Positions 54,883-64,000 of a DNA stretch of 64,000 nt are shown piece after piece (positions within the stretch are counted from its first letter, which is position 1; each line of letters starts with the position of its first letter). The stretch lies in contig CAVNZM010000011.1 of the NCBI GenBank assembly GCA_963693365.1, positions 9,238,001 through 9,302,000 on the forward strand, given 5' to 3'. The notes beneath the pieces are model-generated. The model was given only the letters and a program-made list of their open reading frames with translations, was not told the origin of the DNA and did no database searches. Source of the DNA: Amoebidium appalachense. Taxonomy: Eukaryota > Ichthyosporea. The translations under genes and the position numbers were made by a program.

Positions 54883-55074
54883 GCGGCCAGCGCGAGCGGC
54901 AGTGCACAGCGCCACAACATTTTGAAAAACGGCCTTTTGTAGGCGAGGCAATAGAAAACGGTCCGTTGTTTATTTACAAACGCGCGCGGAAAGTGTTGAC
55001 GCCAAAAGCGCGCGTAAAGTGTTGGCGCCAAAAAACGAAGAGGCAGTGTGTGGTGCGAAAAAAGCGCGAAAAAA
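54883..55074. promoter_or_regulatory. E2F-site cluster
   Basis: TTGACGCCAAAA at 54,996-55,007, the palindromic E2F consensus TTGGCGCCAAAA at 55,022-55,033, and GCGCGAAAAAA at 55,064-55,074. The first two are part of a 26-bp tandem duplication. GCGGCCAGCGCGAGCGGCA at 54,883-54,901 is shared with 40,548. This looks like a cell-cycle-controlled (S-phase) promoter, best placed to drive the minus-strand gene starting near 54.87 kb. Confidence 0.55.
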
Positions 55075-55079
55075 AAAAG

Positions 55080-56704
55080 CTAAGTGTGGGGGATGAAGAG
55101 TGGTATGCAGAAAAAAGAAATATGTATATGTGATTGGCACGTGGTCACAGCATGCTTTCTCAGAAGGGTGCAAACTAGATCGAACATGATGGATTGGATG
55201 AAAGTGGCTCCCCAATGAAAACCCTCCAATATAGAGTGTACTGATAGTCTTACATCAGATACTCTTACCTGTGGCATAATGTATATACCATGTACTACAA
55301 CAGGCGGGGTTTGAAATTATAGTCGAATGGTGGTCGACGGGGTTCGAAATCGGACGAGTGATTGGGATTTCGATGCAGGGAATCATTATGGGAGCCTCCG
55401 GTGCAGACAGGGCGGCGCGGTGGAGACCACGTCGGGACAGGGGGACACGTCATGAAGTGTCAAGGAACTTGGAGCGCGACGGCAGAACCAAGGGTGGAGT
55501 AAGGCTTGACGTGACGGAGAGGAACCAGGACGGAACTGGAAGGAGGGCAAGCTGAACCTGCAAGGATGGCACGATTGTCAAGGCGTGACAGAAGCTCTTG
55601 TCAAGATGAGTCAGATCTTGTCAGGGGAGTGACGGAGGACCGGTTACGGACGGACGCGGGAGGAGCCGAGAGGCTAGGAGACGGCGGGAAGGGGGACGGG
55701 AAGTGCCAGAGACAGAATGTGCAGAAAAGCACAGACGGGTTCAGGGGACGCCAGGGACGGATGTACACGGCCTCAGCACCAAGAGGAAGGGGGGCGGCGT
55801 CAATTCACGGAATAGGCACTCAACGTTAACACGCAAGTGATCATTAGATGAGGTGCATGAGGAGCTGACCACAGCTATGATGTGTACCAGGAATTTAACG
55901 ATCGCTAGGTCTAGATGTGTTTCGAGAGCGTGCGAAAATGGGCCTCTAACCTGTTTTTTTATACGCCGTGTATTAAGGGAGCAGAGTGCACAGAGGTGTC
56001 ATGTAAAACACGACCAACACAATAAAGAGAGGGCAATCGGAGTTGTTCACGATACATGAAAGATTTCAAACAACAACTGGCCTTTTATTGTGCTCTCGGG
56101 TCTTTTTGTACTTGCAACTTATCATCTTATCTCAACTAAAGGGGGAGAACCAAGCGGTTCTATCAGATGACAGAAAAAAACACATTCCGACAGAGCATAC
56201 GCATTCCAACTTCCGACCTAACTAAAGCTTAGAAACTCTTACTTAAATAACCGTGACTTAAGTAATTATACATCTTGTCACTATTAATACACATATATAT
56301 ATTTATACTCGTCTCTATAAAGAAACTCATTTAAATACATATATTTCCTAATAGTCGACACTCTTAAAGTGAAGACACATTACGATAAACCGAATTCCAT
56401 ACATCTCTATTGTGTCCAATCATAACATGTATATTAATAGACAGGAATGCACAACACGATCTATAGATGTACTCACTCGCGACTATTGGTGAGTCACCTT
56501 ATTGTGAACTAAAACTAAGCCACTTTGAACGAAAACAAAGACAACGAATCAATCACGCTACCTCTTAGATAAACCGAGGAGACCAAACATAAATAAAATA
56601 CAATAAGTTCTATCAGGCAGGAGAGCCAGGTGTGCACAGATCTACAGATATCTGTGCACACAGAAACAAGGGAGAGAGAGAGATAGGGGGGGGGGGGGGG
56701 GGGG

Positions 56705-56754
<50 letters not shown>

Positions 56755-57400
56755 GAAAGAAAAGAGAAAAGGGAGAAAAGGGGGGAGAGCACAAAGAAGG
56801 AGAGCAGACACGAATACAAACAAACTTTAAGCTAAGACACATACATACTTCCTGACTCTTGCTGTCCTACGTAGTGACGTATTCCAACAGTGGAAAAAAC
56901 GAAAAAACATAAAACAGCCAAAAACAAAAGTCAAGGCTTCTTCAGCAAGGAAAAGCAGGAAAGAACAGCGGTGAGGCATAAACAAACACACAAAGTAGTA
57001 AGGTCTGCAAGTAGGTTGCTAAGGGAAAAAAAAATAAAGAATTTTCGGCAGAGCAGAGACACAAGTGGAAAGCGTGACTGTAGGGGCTCCCAGGGCACAA
57101 AGGAAAGCACCTTCTCTCTGCTACCATGTATCAACGTGCTCTCAGGCACAGAAAGGAGACAAGACAGGCAAAGAGACACTGACCTCGTGGTAAGGTGGAC
57201 GAGCCTGTATTGTCGGGCGTGCGCGAGAGCTGAGACACGTGGCAGCAAGAAAGGATCAGACATGAACGAGAGAGAGCCCAGCGAGAGACTGGGCTGGCAT
57301 GATGCATGCGGCAGGCTAGGGGCATGCCAGGGGGGTCTATCAGAGAGGGGGGTCTATAGGCCCGACTATCCAAGGGATATCTCGCTCATACATATTTTTT
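55080..57400. other. Uninterpreted region
   Basis: 55.3-55.85 kb is GC-rich with repeated TTGTCAAG/GACGGA motifs. 56.05-56.6 kb is AT-rich. A (GA)n/poly(G) tract lies at 56,664-56,775, and a purine-rich stretch at 56.9-57.3 kb. Open frames here have unnatural Arg/Gly or Lys/Arg composition and no good start; I support none as genes. Confidence 0.5.
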
Positions 57401-57948
57401 AGTTCTCGTCCATGATTGGTTCACCTAAACAATTTCTTATCGCTTTGGCACCATCTTGCCACCCGTCACACTGATCAGTTTCAGATAACGAGTGGCTCAC
57501 ACGCTGTGCAGTACAGCGGCCAACACGGTTTGTTGCCGTTTTTCACTTTTTTTACTGCTGAAAACCGGAAAAAGCGCGTCCTTCCTGTGTCGCATAAAGA
57601 TAGACAACCATCGGTCAAATTTTGCACATAAGCTTGTAAGCCAATGACCTTGGGGTCTACCAAGTTTCAACTCGATCTGACATTGGGTTGTCACGCTAGT
57701 GTCACCAATATTCGGGTCGCACCTCAAACCAAGAAAAGGTACCATCGCTTTTGTGAGCTTTGCCAATAAACCCAAGGTCAGAATTGATTGACAATTTACA
57801 GAATAAGAGTTTACATCTATATTTAGTACGTAGCAAAATTTGGTGAAAAATTATATTGAACTTCTCTCTCCACAATTTCTCAAATTATATGCAAAATGTT
57901 CGGGTAGGGGACTTTTGGCCCGATTTGCCGGCCCGGCCGGGCAGGCCA
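57400..57948. other. Unique region, no supported gene
   Basis: A minus-strand frame of 92 codons (57,775-57,497) contains MVPFLGLRCDPNIGDTSVTT but has no upstream promoter or relatives I know. It may be non-coding. Confidence 0.4.
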
Positions 57949-58057
57949 TCATAGCGAACCGGCCGGCGTGCAAATCTCGTCCCACATCTCGGGGTTGACA
58001 CCGACCCGACTGCAAAGCTCGTCCCACATCTCGGGGGTAACACGTCTTTCCCCCCTT

Positions 58058-58089
<32 letters not shown>

Positions 58090-58185
58090 TTCAATTTCAC
58101 CACGCGGAGACTTGGGGTCAGTACCACGAGGAGACTTGGGGTCAGTGTGCCCCGACTCCAAATCTTCACCATTAGGGTATGACAT
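57949..58185 (-). CDS. Small TATA-driven ORF with internal repeats
   Basis: ATG at 58,185 and a TGA at 57,949 give 78 residues. The protein has two tandem peptide repeats: TDPKSPRG twice near the N-terminus, and TPEMWDELCSRVG / NPEMWDEICTPAG at the end. A run of ten glycines between them is encoded by a poly(C/G) tract. On the minus strand a TATA box (TATAAAAAGG) lies 86-95 nt before the ATG with a pyrimidine-rich leader between, so a real promoter is likely. No family recognised; it could be the start of a longer gene or element ORF. Slippage at the glycine tract would shift the frame. Confidence 0.45.
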
Positions 58186-58270
58186 GACTAGTAACGCTCA
58201 AGAACAAAAGAAAGGATTTTCGAGGTGAGAGTGATCGAAAAATGACCCCCAACTTGAATCAGTTAGATTG

Positions 58271-58280
58271 CCTTTTTATA
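58271..58280 (-). promoter_or_regulatory. TATA box
   Basis: TATAAAAAGG on the minus strand, well placed for the ORF starting at 58,185. Confidence 0.6.
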
Positions 58281-58736
58281 GCCCAAGCTCCAACAGACAT
58301 CTTACTCGCGGATCGAAATGGGGGTCGATTCGGGTGATTCACGATTGTCCAAATTATGAGTACGTGAATTGGCTTGACTGCATTTTTTTTTTATACGTTT
58401 TTTTACTTGTAATGTTTTTGGCTCAACATTGAAAGTAAATTCATAGAACAACGCGAAGAGGTACAACTGCATCTTGTTTTGGGTAGCTCAGCATGCGTTT
58501 TCTAGAAGATGCGCATGCCCTTGGATTGGTTGGAGAAAGCAATAAACTTTTGGGGCACTGGTGGTCATGTGAGAGCCTGTCAAGAATCAAGAGCCTCATG
58601 GCATGTCAGCGTGCTTATTTGACAATGGATACAAATAACAACCCAGCATTAATATTAATCGAAAAATGATTCCACGTTTGAAGGAAAATTTGACAAAATA
58701 GAGGGAAGGGGCGGGGGGAGGGGGGGGGGGGGGGAC

Positions 58737-58832
58737 TGCACCCGCTGCGCCTGCTCGAGCTGCTGCTACAGCCGTGTGGCCTCCCGCTCTGCCCGGGCCT
58801 TTTCCTCCTTGGTGGCCTCCTCTGCGTGTGCC
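58737..58832 (-). pseudogene. Possible coiled-coil exon with stop
   Basis: The minus strand reads KAHAEEATKEEKARAEREAT then RL-stop-QQLEQAQR, a typical charged coiled coil broken by one TAG. An acceptor-like AG precedes it in TG-repeat sequence. Isolated, no partner exons identified. Confidence 0.3.
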
Positions 58833-58857
58833 TTCTCGTGTGTGTTGTGTTGTGTGT

Positions 58858-59400
<543 letters not shown>

Positions 59401-59458
59401 AATGGATGCCGGGCAGGCTTTGCATGCAGTATGTGCCCATCATGAATTTGCCACATTT

Positions 59459-59941
59459 CTATTGTAGCTCTAGAGGTTTCAACCGTGCACGAGTATATTC
59501 ATGCAAGGAGCCCCACACATCCAAGCTCATGATGTAAGCCCCATGCCTGCAAGTGCCCAAACACACTACTGCACCACCAGAGCAGTGACGATGAGTGCAC
59601 ACCTGTCCCCGCGGCCTCAGCACGGGGTCCCGGGAGATCGGTGCTGGCCTGACCGCGGCTGGAAATGTAAACATCGAACGTTTCGTTCCGTACATTTGTG
59701 CCACACGGCTGGTGGCACATTCCGTCCTCAAATTTTCTGATTTGTGCTCTTTAGGTCGAACGCCAACGTGGCAGCAGCTGCAAAAGCCCATAAACAAACA
59801 GGAGATCAACAAGTTCATGGCCAGCACAAAGTCTATGGCTCCTAATTTGCGCTGGAACAGTGATAGTGTATGTGCAAGAAGGAGGTTCCTCAGGTGCACC
59901 GGGCACACAGCCATGTGCTCGCATGCATTGAGCTCGGCCAT
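59459..59941 (-). CDS. Unrecognised ORF with strong Kozak start
   Basis: ATG at 59,941 in optimal context (CCGCCATGG) opens 160 codons: MAELNACEHMAVCPVHLRNL, a possible membrane-like stretch (FVLAMNLLISCLFMGFCSCC), then a polar region with PRGQ before a potential donor (GTGTGC near 59,605). The composition is only partly protein-like. The opposite strand also has an acceptor at about 59,755 leading into an Asn/Ala/Gln-rich frame (SNANVAAAAKAHKQTGDQQV), so the coding strand is uncertain. Confidence 0.3.
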   Translation of the reverse strand: MAELNACEHMAVCPVHLRNLLLAHTLSLFQRKLGAIDFVLAMNLLISCLFMGFCSCCHVGVRPKEHKSENLRTECATSRVAQMYGTKRSMFTFPAAVRPAPISRDPVLRPRGQVCTHRHCSGGAVVCLGTCRHGAYIMSLDVWGSLHEYTRARLKPLELQ

Positions 59942-60204
59942 GGCGGAAAAAAATTGCTGCAGTTGTACGGGCCCTTTTCTAATAGAAGCGGCGGGTTAAT
60001 GAGGAGCTCATACGTTCAACGGAAAGGCGAAAATAATTCTTGGATAACGAATCGTGGTGCAAAATAGAAGATGAGAGAAATAGGGTAATGACATTTGTCG
60101 AATCAAGCTACGTTTAAAGCTTATCCGATAAAAGAAAACCATATATGGTTTTAATGAGCTGTCATTAGCGAATGGCCCATCGATCTGAGACATCTTGTTT
60201 TGGC

Positions 60205-60373
60205 GGCCGTGGGATGATTCGAACCCAGCAGCACAAAAACAGGAGCCCAGCAGGCATGCCCCTCACTTCCGGAACTCTCCAAAAAAAAAAAAAAAAAAAA
60301 AAAAAAAAACACACACAAAAAAAACACACACTTTCTCAGCTAGCGGTACCCACTATGCCACGGTGCTGACAAA

Positions 60374-60380
<7 letters not shown>
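60205..60380 (-). mobile_element. tRNA-derived SINE-like remnant
   Basis: The minus strand has a tRNA-like head GTCAGCACCGTGGCATAGTG continuing GGTACCGC (box A, TGGCATAGTGGGTA) near 60,373-60,340, and a box B GGTTCGAATC at 60,226-60,217. They are about 120 nt apart because a T-rich/TG simple repeat sits between them. Spacing and poor acceptor pairing rule out a working tRNA; pairs of pol III boxes like this are typical of tRNA-derived SINEs. Confidence 0.5.

Positions 60381-60423
<43 letters not shown>
60376..60423. repeat. Poly(C) tract
   Basis: About 48 cytosines directly adjoining the SINE-like head. Confidence 0.95.
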
Positions 60424-60519
60424 AGTCCCCTTCTCGACAGTTGGTCGCATGCTCGATGGTTGCACAAGCACACACTCGCACACACACACCGGTCGGCGCA
60501 CACGCACGCACACAAGCAC

Positions 60520-60523
60520 AAAC

Positions 60524-60595
<72 letters not shown>

Positions 60596-60680
60596 GCACG
60601 CGCGCGCACGCGCGCACGCATACTCACGCAAACGCGCACGCACGCACCCACGCACGCACGCACGCGCACTCAAGCACACG
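60520..60680. repeat. (CGCA)n and CG-rich alternating repeat
   Basis: A tetranucleotide CGCA array of about 70 bp followed by GCGCAC variants, rich in CpG and strongly Z-DNA-prone. Confidence 0.95.
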
Positions 60681-60865
60681 CGCACATGCATGCACGAATA
60701 CACGCATAACACACATAGGTGCACACACACACGCGCGCGCGCGCGCACGCACACGCGCGCACACACGCACACAACACACATGCACGCACCCACACCAACG
60801 CACGTACACGCACAGACACACACACACACTCATGAACACACACACACACACACATACACACACAG

Positions 60866-60928
60866 GCCCTGGAGGCCACCGTCACGGCTGCCCGTCAAGT
60901 GCATGAGTTTGTCCCGTGGCATCAAAAG
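60866..60928 (+). CDS. Isolated plus-strand exon
   Basis: Flanked by CACAG before and AAG-GTACAT after, open in phase 0, encoding 21 residues (ALEATVTAARQVHEFVPWHQ and Lys). Good splice borders but no neighbouring exons recognised. Confidence 0.3.
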
Positions 60929-60929
60929 G

Positions 60930-61721
60930 TACATGTGACAGTCTAGCTAGCTATCTGTTTCGGTTTTATCTAGCTTGTTCTCTTTTCTCGTGGGTTGTAC
61001 CGGTGGACAGTGAGCAGAGATGACAAAAATAATTGTGATGATTCCTATTACATGTGCACACGGTTGCCAGTGCGTTTCTTTCTTTCTGCTTCGTATTTGG
61101 GTGGGGCAGTGAGGTTACCGGTTGAGGATATTCGGGTTTCGGATTTTGGGGTTTGGGTTGCGGGGGGTAGGGGCGGGGGGAGGGGGGAGGGGGGAGGGTC
61201 TCGAGTCACGAGTATGTGCTGTGGCCACTAATATTATAGTATGTATGAACCAGAAATTTCGGCTGCAGTAGAAACAGCACTATACATAACACTCCTTCCT
61301 TCCTCCTCTCTCTCTCTCTCTCTCTCTCCCTCCCTCCCTCCCTCCTCTCCCCCCCCCCCCCTCTCTCTCTCTCTCTCTCTTTTTTTTTTTTTTTTTTTGG
61401 GGGGGGGGGGGGGGGAGGGGGGGGAGGGGCTATGTTACATTATTAGCCAAGGCACACCTTTACCGGCTTATACATTCTAGAAGAAATAAACAGACCTACG
61501 TACTGATAATATGTACAACCACAGACGTTACGAGTACATACACAATCTTGGTGTTCTTTCGGCCTCTGCACAGCTAACCATGTTAAATCCCGAACGTTTC
61601 TAGATTCGGTGGTCAGTGTTTTGTGGCACCGTCAATGTCCCTAAGTCCCATATAATTGAGATAATGGTTATATATAGTTGCTGGATAAATTTTGACATCA
61701 GCCTAGAACCATCGCTAGCAG

Positions 61722-61763
<42 letters not shown>

Positions 61764-62290
61764 TCCTCCCTCCCCTCCAAAAAAAAAAAGGAAAAAAAGA
61801 AAACAAAATAAAAGAAAAGGGAAAAAATGAAAAATGAAAAAGAAAAAACAAGAAAGAAGAAAGAAGAAAAAACAAAACAGAAGGAGGGGAGGATACAAGG
61901 CAGGAAACACAATCACTACTCACTCACCAAACTACAAGTTATAAGCCCTCTCCATATATGCTTCGTGTGTACATTACACAAAAAAAAGCCTCCAACAACA
62001 TTTTCTTTGATGACAAACATCAACAAAAGCAACATTAAGGATTATCTTTATAGTAATCACTGAACAATAATAATAGTTGCATGAGTCTGAGAGAGAGATC
62101 ATGAAGGGGTCCACCGTCATGATGATCAGAAACCTACAGACATCACAAGCAAACACAGGTCTACAAGATTTGCAGGGCTTGCGATTAAAAGAAAACACAA
62201 ACCTCAACAGGTATAATCTTATTCATCATCATGTGATATTTAACATGACATTGTACGCCTACTATAACTTAATTTTTTAAATTTAAAAGG
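60930..62290. other. Mostly non-coding, composite tracts
   Basis: Contains T-then-G (61,379-61,430) and C-then-A (61,722-61,800) composite tracts and AT-rich DNA. A weak exon candidate spans 62,093-62,211. Plus-strand reading: EREIMKGSTVMMIRNLQTSQ, donor CAG-GTATAA. Minus-strand reading: cysteine pairs KPCKSC..ACDVC. The strand cannot be decided. Confidence 0.4.
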
Positions 62291-62297
62291 TGTTCAC

Positions 62298-63330
62298 CTA
62301 TTGGCAACGTGTGCTGGGCGCAGGGGATTGCCAGCCACCTTAGCCTCGTGCATTGCCCTGACCTGCTTCTCGTTCAGGTTGCCCATCGTAAACAGTGTCT
62401 CCTGTGGATTTACCCGTCACGGTGGATATATTAGCCTGAAAGTCATGTCTTGTCGAAATGGAGATAGATATGCGGGTGGATATGCTAGCCCACAAGTCAT
62501 TCCTTGTTATTATGCAGATAGATATGTAGGTGGACACACTAGCCCACAAGTCATTTCTTGTCATCACACAGATAGATTCGCAGTTAGATATGTTAGCCCG
62601 GAAGTCGTTCCTTGACAAAATGCAGATAGATATTCCAGGAGACGTACGGATATGTTAGCCTGTAAGTAGCACGCTTTTTAATGCCGATACGTAAGTGGAT
62701 GTGGAGAGGAGGCAGGGGGAAGGAGGTGGGGGCGGGGGGGAGGGGGGGGGGGGGGGAGAGGCAAGGGGTTGGGTGGGGGTGGGGGTAAGGATGGAAAGAG
62801 GAGAGACAAAAGCGAAGGAGAAAAGAAGGGGGAGAGTGTGTGTGTGTGAGCGAGAAAAAGACCCAGAAAAGCGGGAGTGCCGGAGGGAGAGAGAGTTAAA
62901 AGAAAGGAGGGGCGAGCGCAGAGGGGGGGGGGGGGGGGGAATAGAGGGGGGTGTTGGGGTTGGGGGGGGGGGGGGATGGATAGATGCAGGGAGGGTGAGA
63001 GAAAGAGAGAGGGGGGGAGGGGGGGGGTGAAGAGAGAGAGGGGGGGGGGGGGGGGAGAGAGAGAGAGAGAGAGAGAGAGCAACGGTACACTTGGTGCAGA
63101 GGAGAAACACGTGAACAACAGCATCAGGCCAGCAAGGGAAGGGAAAGTTGTGGGGGGGGGGGGGAGAGGGGAGAGGGGGGAGGGGGGGGGGGGAGGGGGG
63201 TAAGTCAAGTATTACTTACCCTGCATGGGTGGCCGCAGTTTGCACAGACCACACCGTTTGCATGCTGGGGCTGGACCTGGATGCCATGCAGCCACATGGC
63301 CGTGGATACGTCCTCGAGGTGCCCAATGGG
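62298..63330 (-). CDS. Two exons of an unrecognised minus-strand gene
   Basis: Exon 63330-63220 (111 nt, acceptor CCCCCAG, donor GTAAGT) encodes PIGHLEDVSTAMWLHGIQVQ and continues to VVCANCGHPCR, with a zinc-ribbon-like CANC..C. Exon 62401-62298 (acceptor TCCACAG) joins in phase 0 and encodes ETLFTMGNLNEKQVRAMHEA and KVAGNPLRPAHVAN. It ends either at a TGA (AAT AGG TGA) or at a donor AG-GTGAAC. Matching phase and splice sites support a real gene entering the window from the right. Family not recognised. The larger exon has been partly duplicated upstream. Confidence 0.5.
62424..62670. repeat. 54-bp minisatellite
   Basis: Units starting GGATATRYTAGCC at 62,424, 62,478, 62,532 and 62,586 (exact 54-bp period), with a fifth partial unit at 62,648. 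54 is a multiple of three and a frame stays open on both strands, but it lies in an apparent intron. Confidence 0.85.
62680..63210. repeat. Purine-rich G/GA tract
   Basis: About 500 bp almost entirely G and A on the plus strand, including poly(G) runs and (GA)n at 63,056-63,078. It lies inside the intron of the minus-strand gene. Confidence 0.9.
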
Positions 63331-63808
63331 CTGGGGGGGGGAGGGGGGGGGGGGGTAGGATGCTAAAGGGGTTAGAATGCAAGCGAGCGCTTGGGGGGGG
63401 GGGGGGGGGGGGGAGGGGTTAGGATGCTAAAGGGGTTAGAATGCAAACGAGCGCTTGGGGGGTGGGGGGTGGGGGGGGGGGGGGGGGGGGGGGTGGGGGT
63501 GGGGGCGCGGGGCGGGGGGGTAACAATGCATAAGAAGAGGGGGTTAGAATGCAAAGGGGAGGGAGGGGGGGGGGGGGTAGAATGCAACATAATGCACCGT
63601 TTGCATGCTGGGGCTGGACCTGGATGCCATGCAGCCACATGGCCGTGGATACGTCCTCGAGGTGCCCAATGGGCTGGGGGGGGGGAGGGGGGGGGGGGGG
63701 TAGGATGCTAAAGGGGTTAGAATGCAAGCGAGCGCTTGGGGGGGGGGGGGGGGGGGGGAGGGGTTAGGATGCTAAAGGGGTTAGAATGCAAACGAGCGCT
63801 TGGGGGGT

Positions 63809-63840
<32 letters not shown>

Positions 63841-63936
63841 GGGGGGCGCGGGGCGGGGGGGTAACAATGCATAAGAAGAGGGGGTTAGAATGCAAAGGGG
63901 AGGGAGGGGGGGGGGGGTAGAATGCAACATAATGCA
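63253..63936. repeat. 343-bp tandem duplication including part of an exon
   Basis: Unit 63,253-63,595 is repeated at 63,596-63,936 with near identity. Each unit holds the acceptor side of the exon (PIGHLEDVSTAMWLHGIQVQ) and two copies of a G-rich minisatellite (AAGGGGTTAGAATGCAA, CGAGCGCTTGGGGGG). The junction lies at AATGCA. The upstream copy lacks the exon's last codons and its donor. Confidence 0.9.
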
Positions 63937-64000
63937 GGCGCGATTCTACAAATGAAAAGAAGCAGTGTGGAATAAGGGAGGGTGGGGTGCTGGTGGTGGT

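Noticed and set aside
55358-55829. Two Arg/Gly-rich plus-strand frames
   Set aside because: Composition reflects GC-rich purine sequence; no splice, promoter or family support.
56890-57402. 170-codon plus-strand frame
   Set aside because: Starts at GTG in a purine-rich region with Lys/Arg/Gln-biased composition, and has no motif.
62424-62670. CRISPR-like regular repeats
   Set aside because: Units are contiguous with no spacers and the genome is eukaryotic.

Overview
This is a fragment of an intron-rich eukaryotic nuclear genome. Genes are split by many GT-AG introns, promoters carry CCAAT and TATA boxes, and there are retroelements. Homopolymer G/C tracts (often 20-60 nt), (TG)n/(CA)n arrays and purine/pyrimidine tracts are extremely abundant. 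The gene set (ITFG1/TIP, a CPVL-like serine carboxypeptidase, a copia element using a Drosophila-copia-type primer site, MULE- and DIRS-like remnants) fits a protist, alga or early-branching holozoan. The sequence alone does not settle the species. No rRNA, intact tRNA, CRISPR or prokaryotic operon is visible.

Layout. 1-3.9 kb: low-complexity DNA, a perfect 72-bp inverted repeat, and exons of a cysteine-rich (apple/PAN-like) secreted protein. 4.3-5.9 kb: a promoter-like CCAAT module, then an EXO1/XPG-type nuclease N-terminus broken by a stop, then a SWIM zinc-finger reading frame. 6.07-9.64 kb: a young copia element (305-bp LTRs with one mismatch) that has lost its reverse transcriptase and sits inside a poly(G) tract. 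10.15-18.31 kb, minus strand: a complete 7-exon, 672-residue serine carboxypeptidase with signal peptide, S10 domain, EGF-like domain, beta-rich stalk, membrane anchor and acidic dileucine tail. 18.3-22.6 kb: intergenic, with a four-CCAAT cluster. 22.6-39.35 kb, plus strand: ITFG1 (TIP/LINKIN) in about 20 exons. Its introns are packed with copies of a poly(C)-ended dispersed repeat.

39.5-43.7 kb: apparently non-coding DNA with a nested inverted repeat, a strongly strand-biased TTCGT enrichment, and AT-rich tandem repeats. 43.76-48.85 kb: two direct promoter-bearing repeats bracketing three minus-strand coding regions (a DIRS/Ngaro-like Gag, an unknown ORF, a Lys/Glu/Ala coiled coil). 49.05-54.8 kb, minus strand: a multi-exon MULE-type transposase-derived gene with phase-consistent introns but a stop and frameshifts, and an E2F-site cluster upstream. 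55-58 kb: mostly uninterpreted, ending in a small TATA-driven ORF. 58.7-64 kb: scattered exons, a tRNA-derived SINE-like remnant, a 54-bp minisatellite, and a minus-strand gene whose exon has been partly caught in a 343-bp tandem duplication.

The two complete host genes both encode type I membrane proteins of the secretory/endolysosomal system. They are transcribed divergently from the 18.3-22.6 kb interval. The remainder is mainly mobile-element debris and simple repeats.
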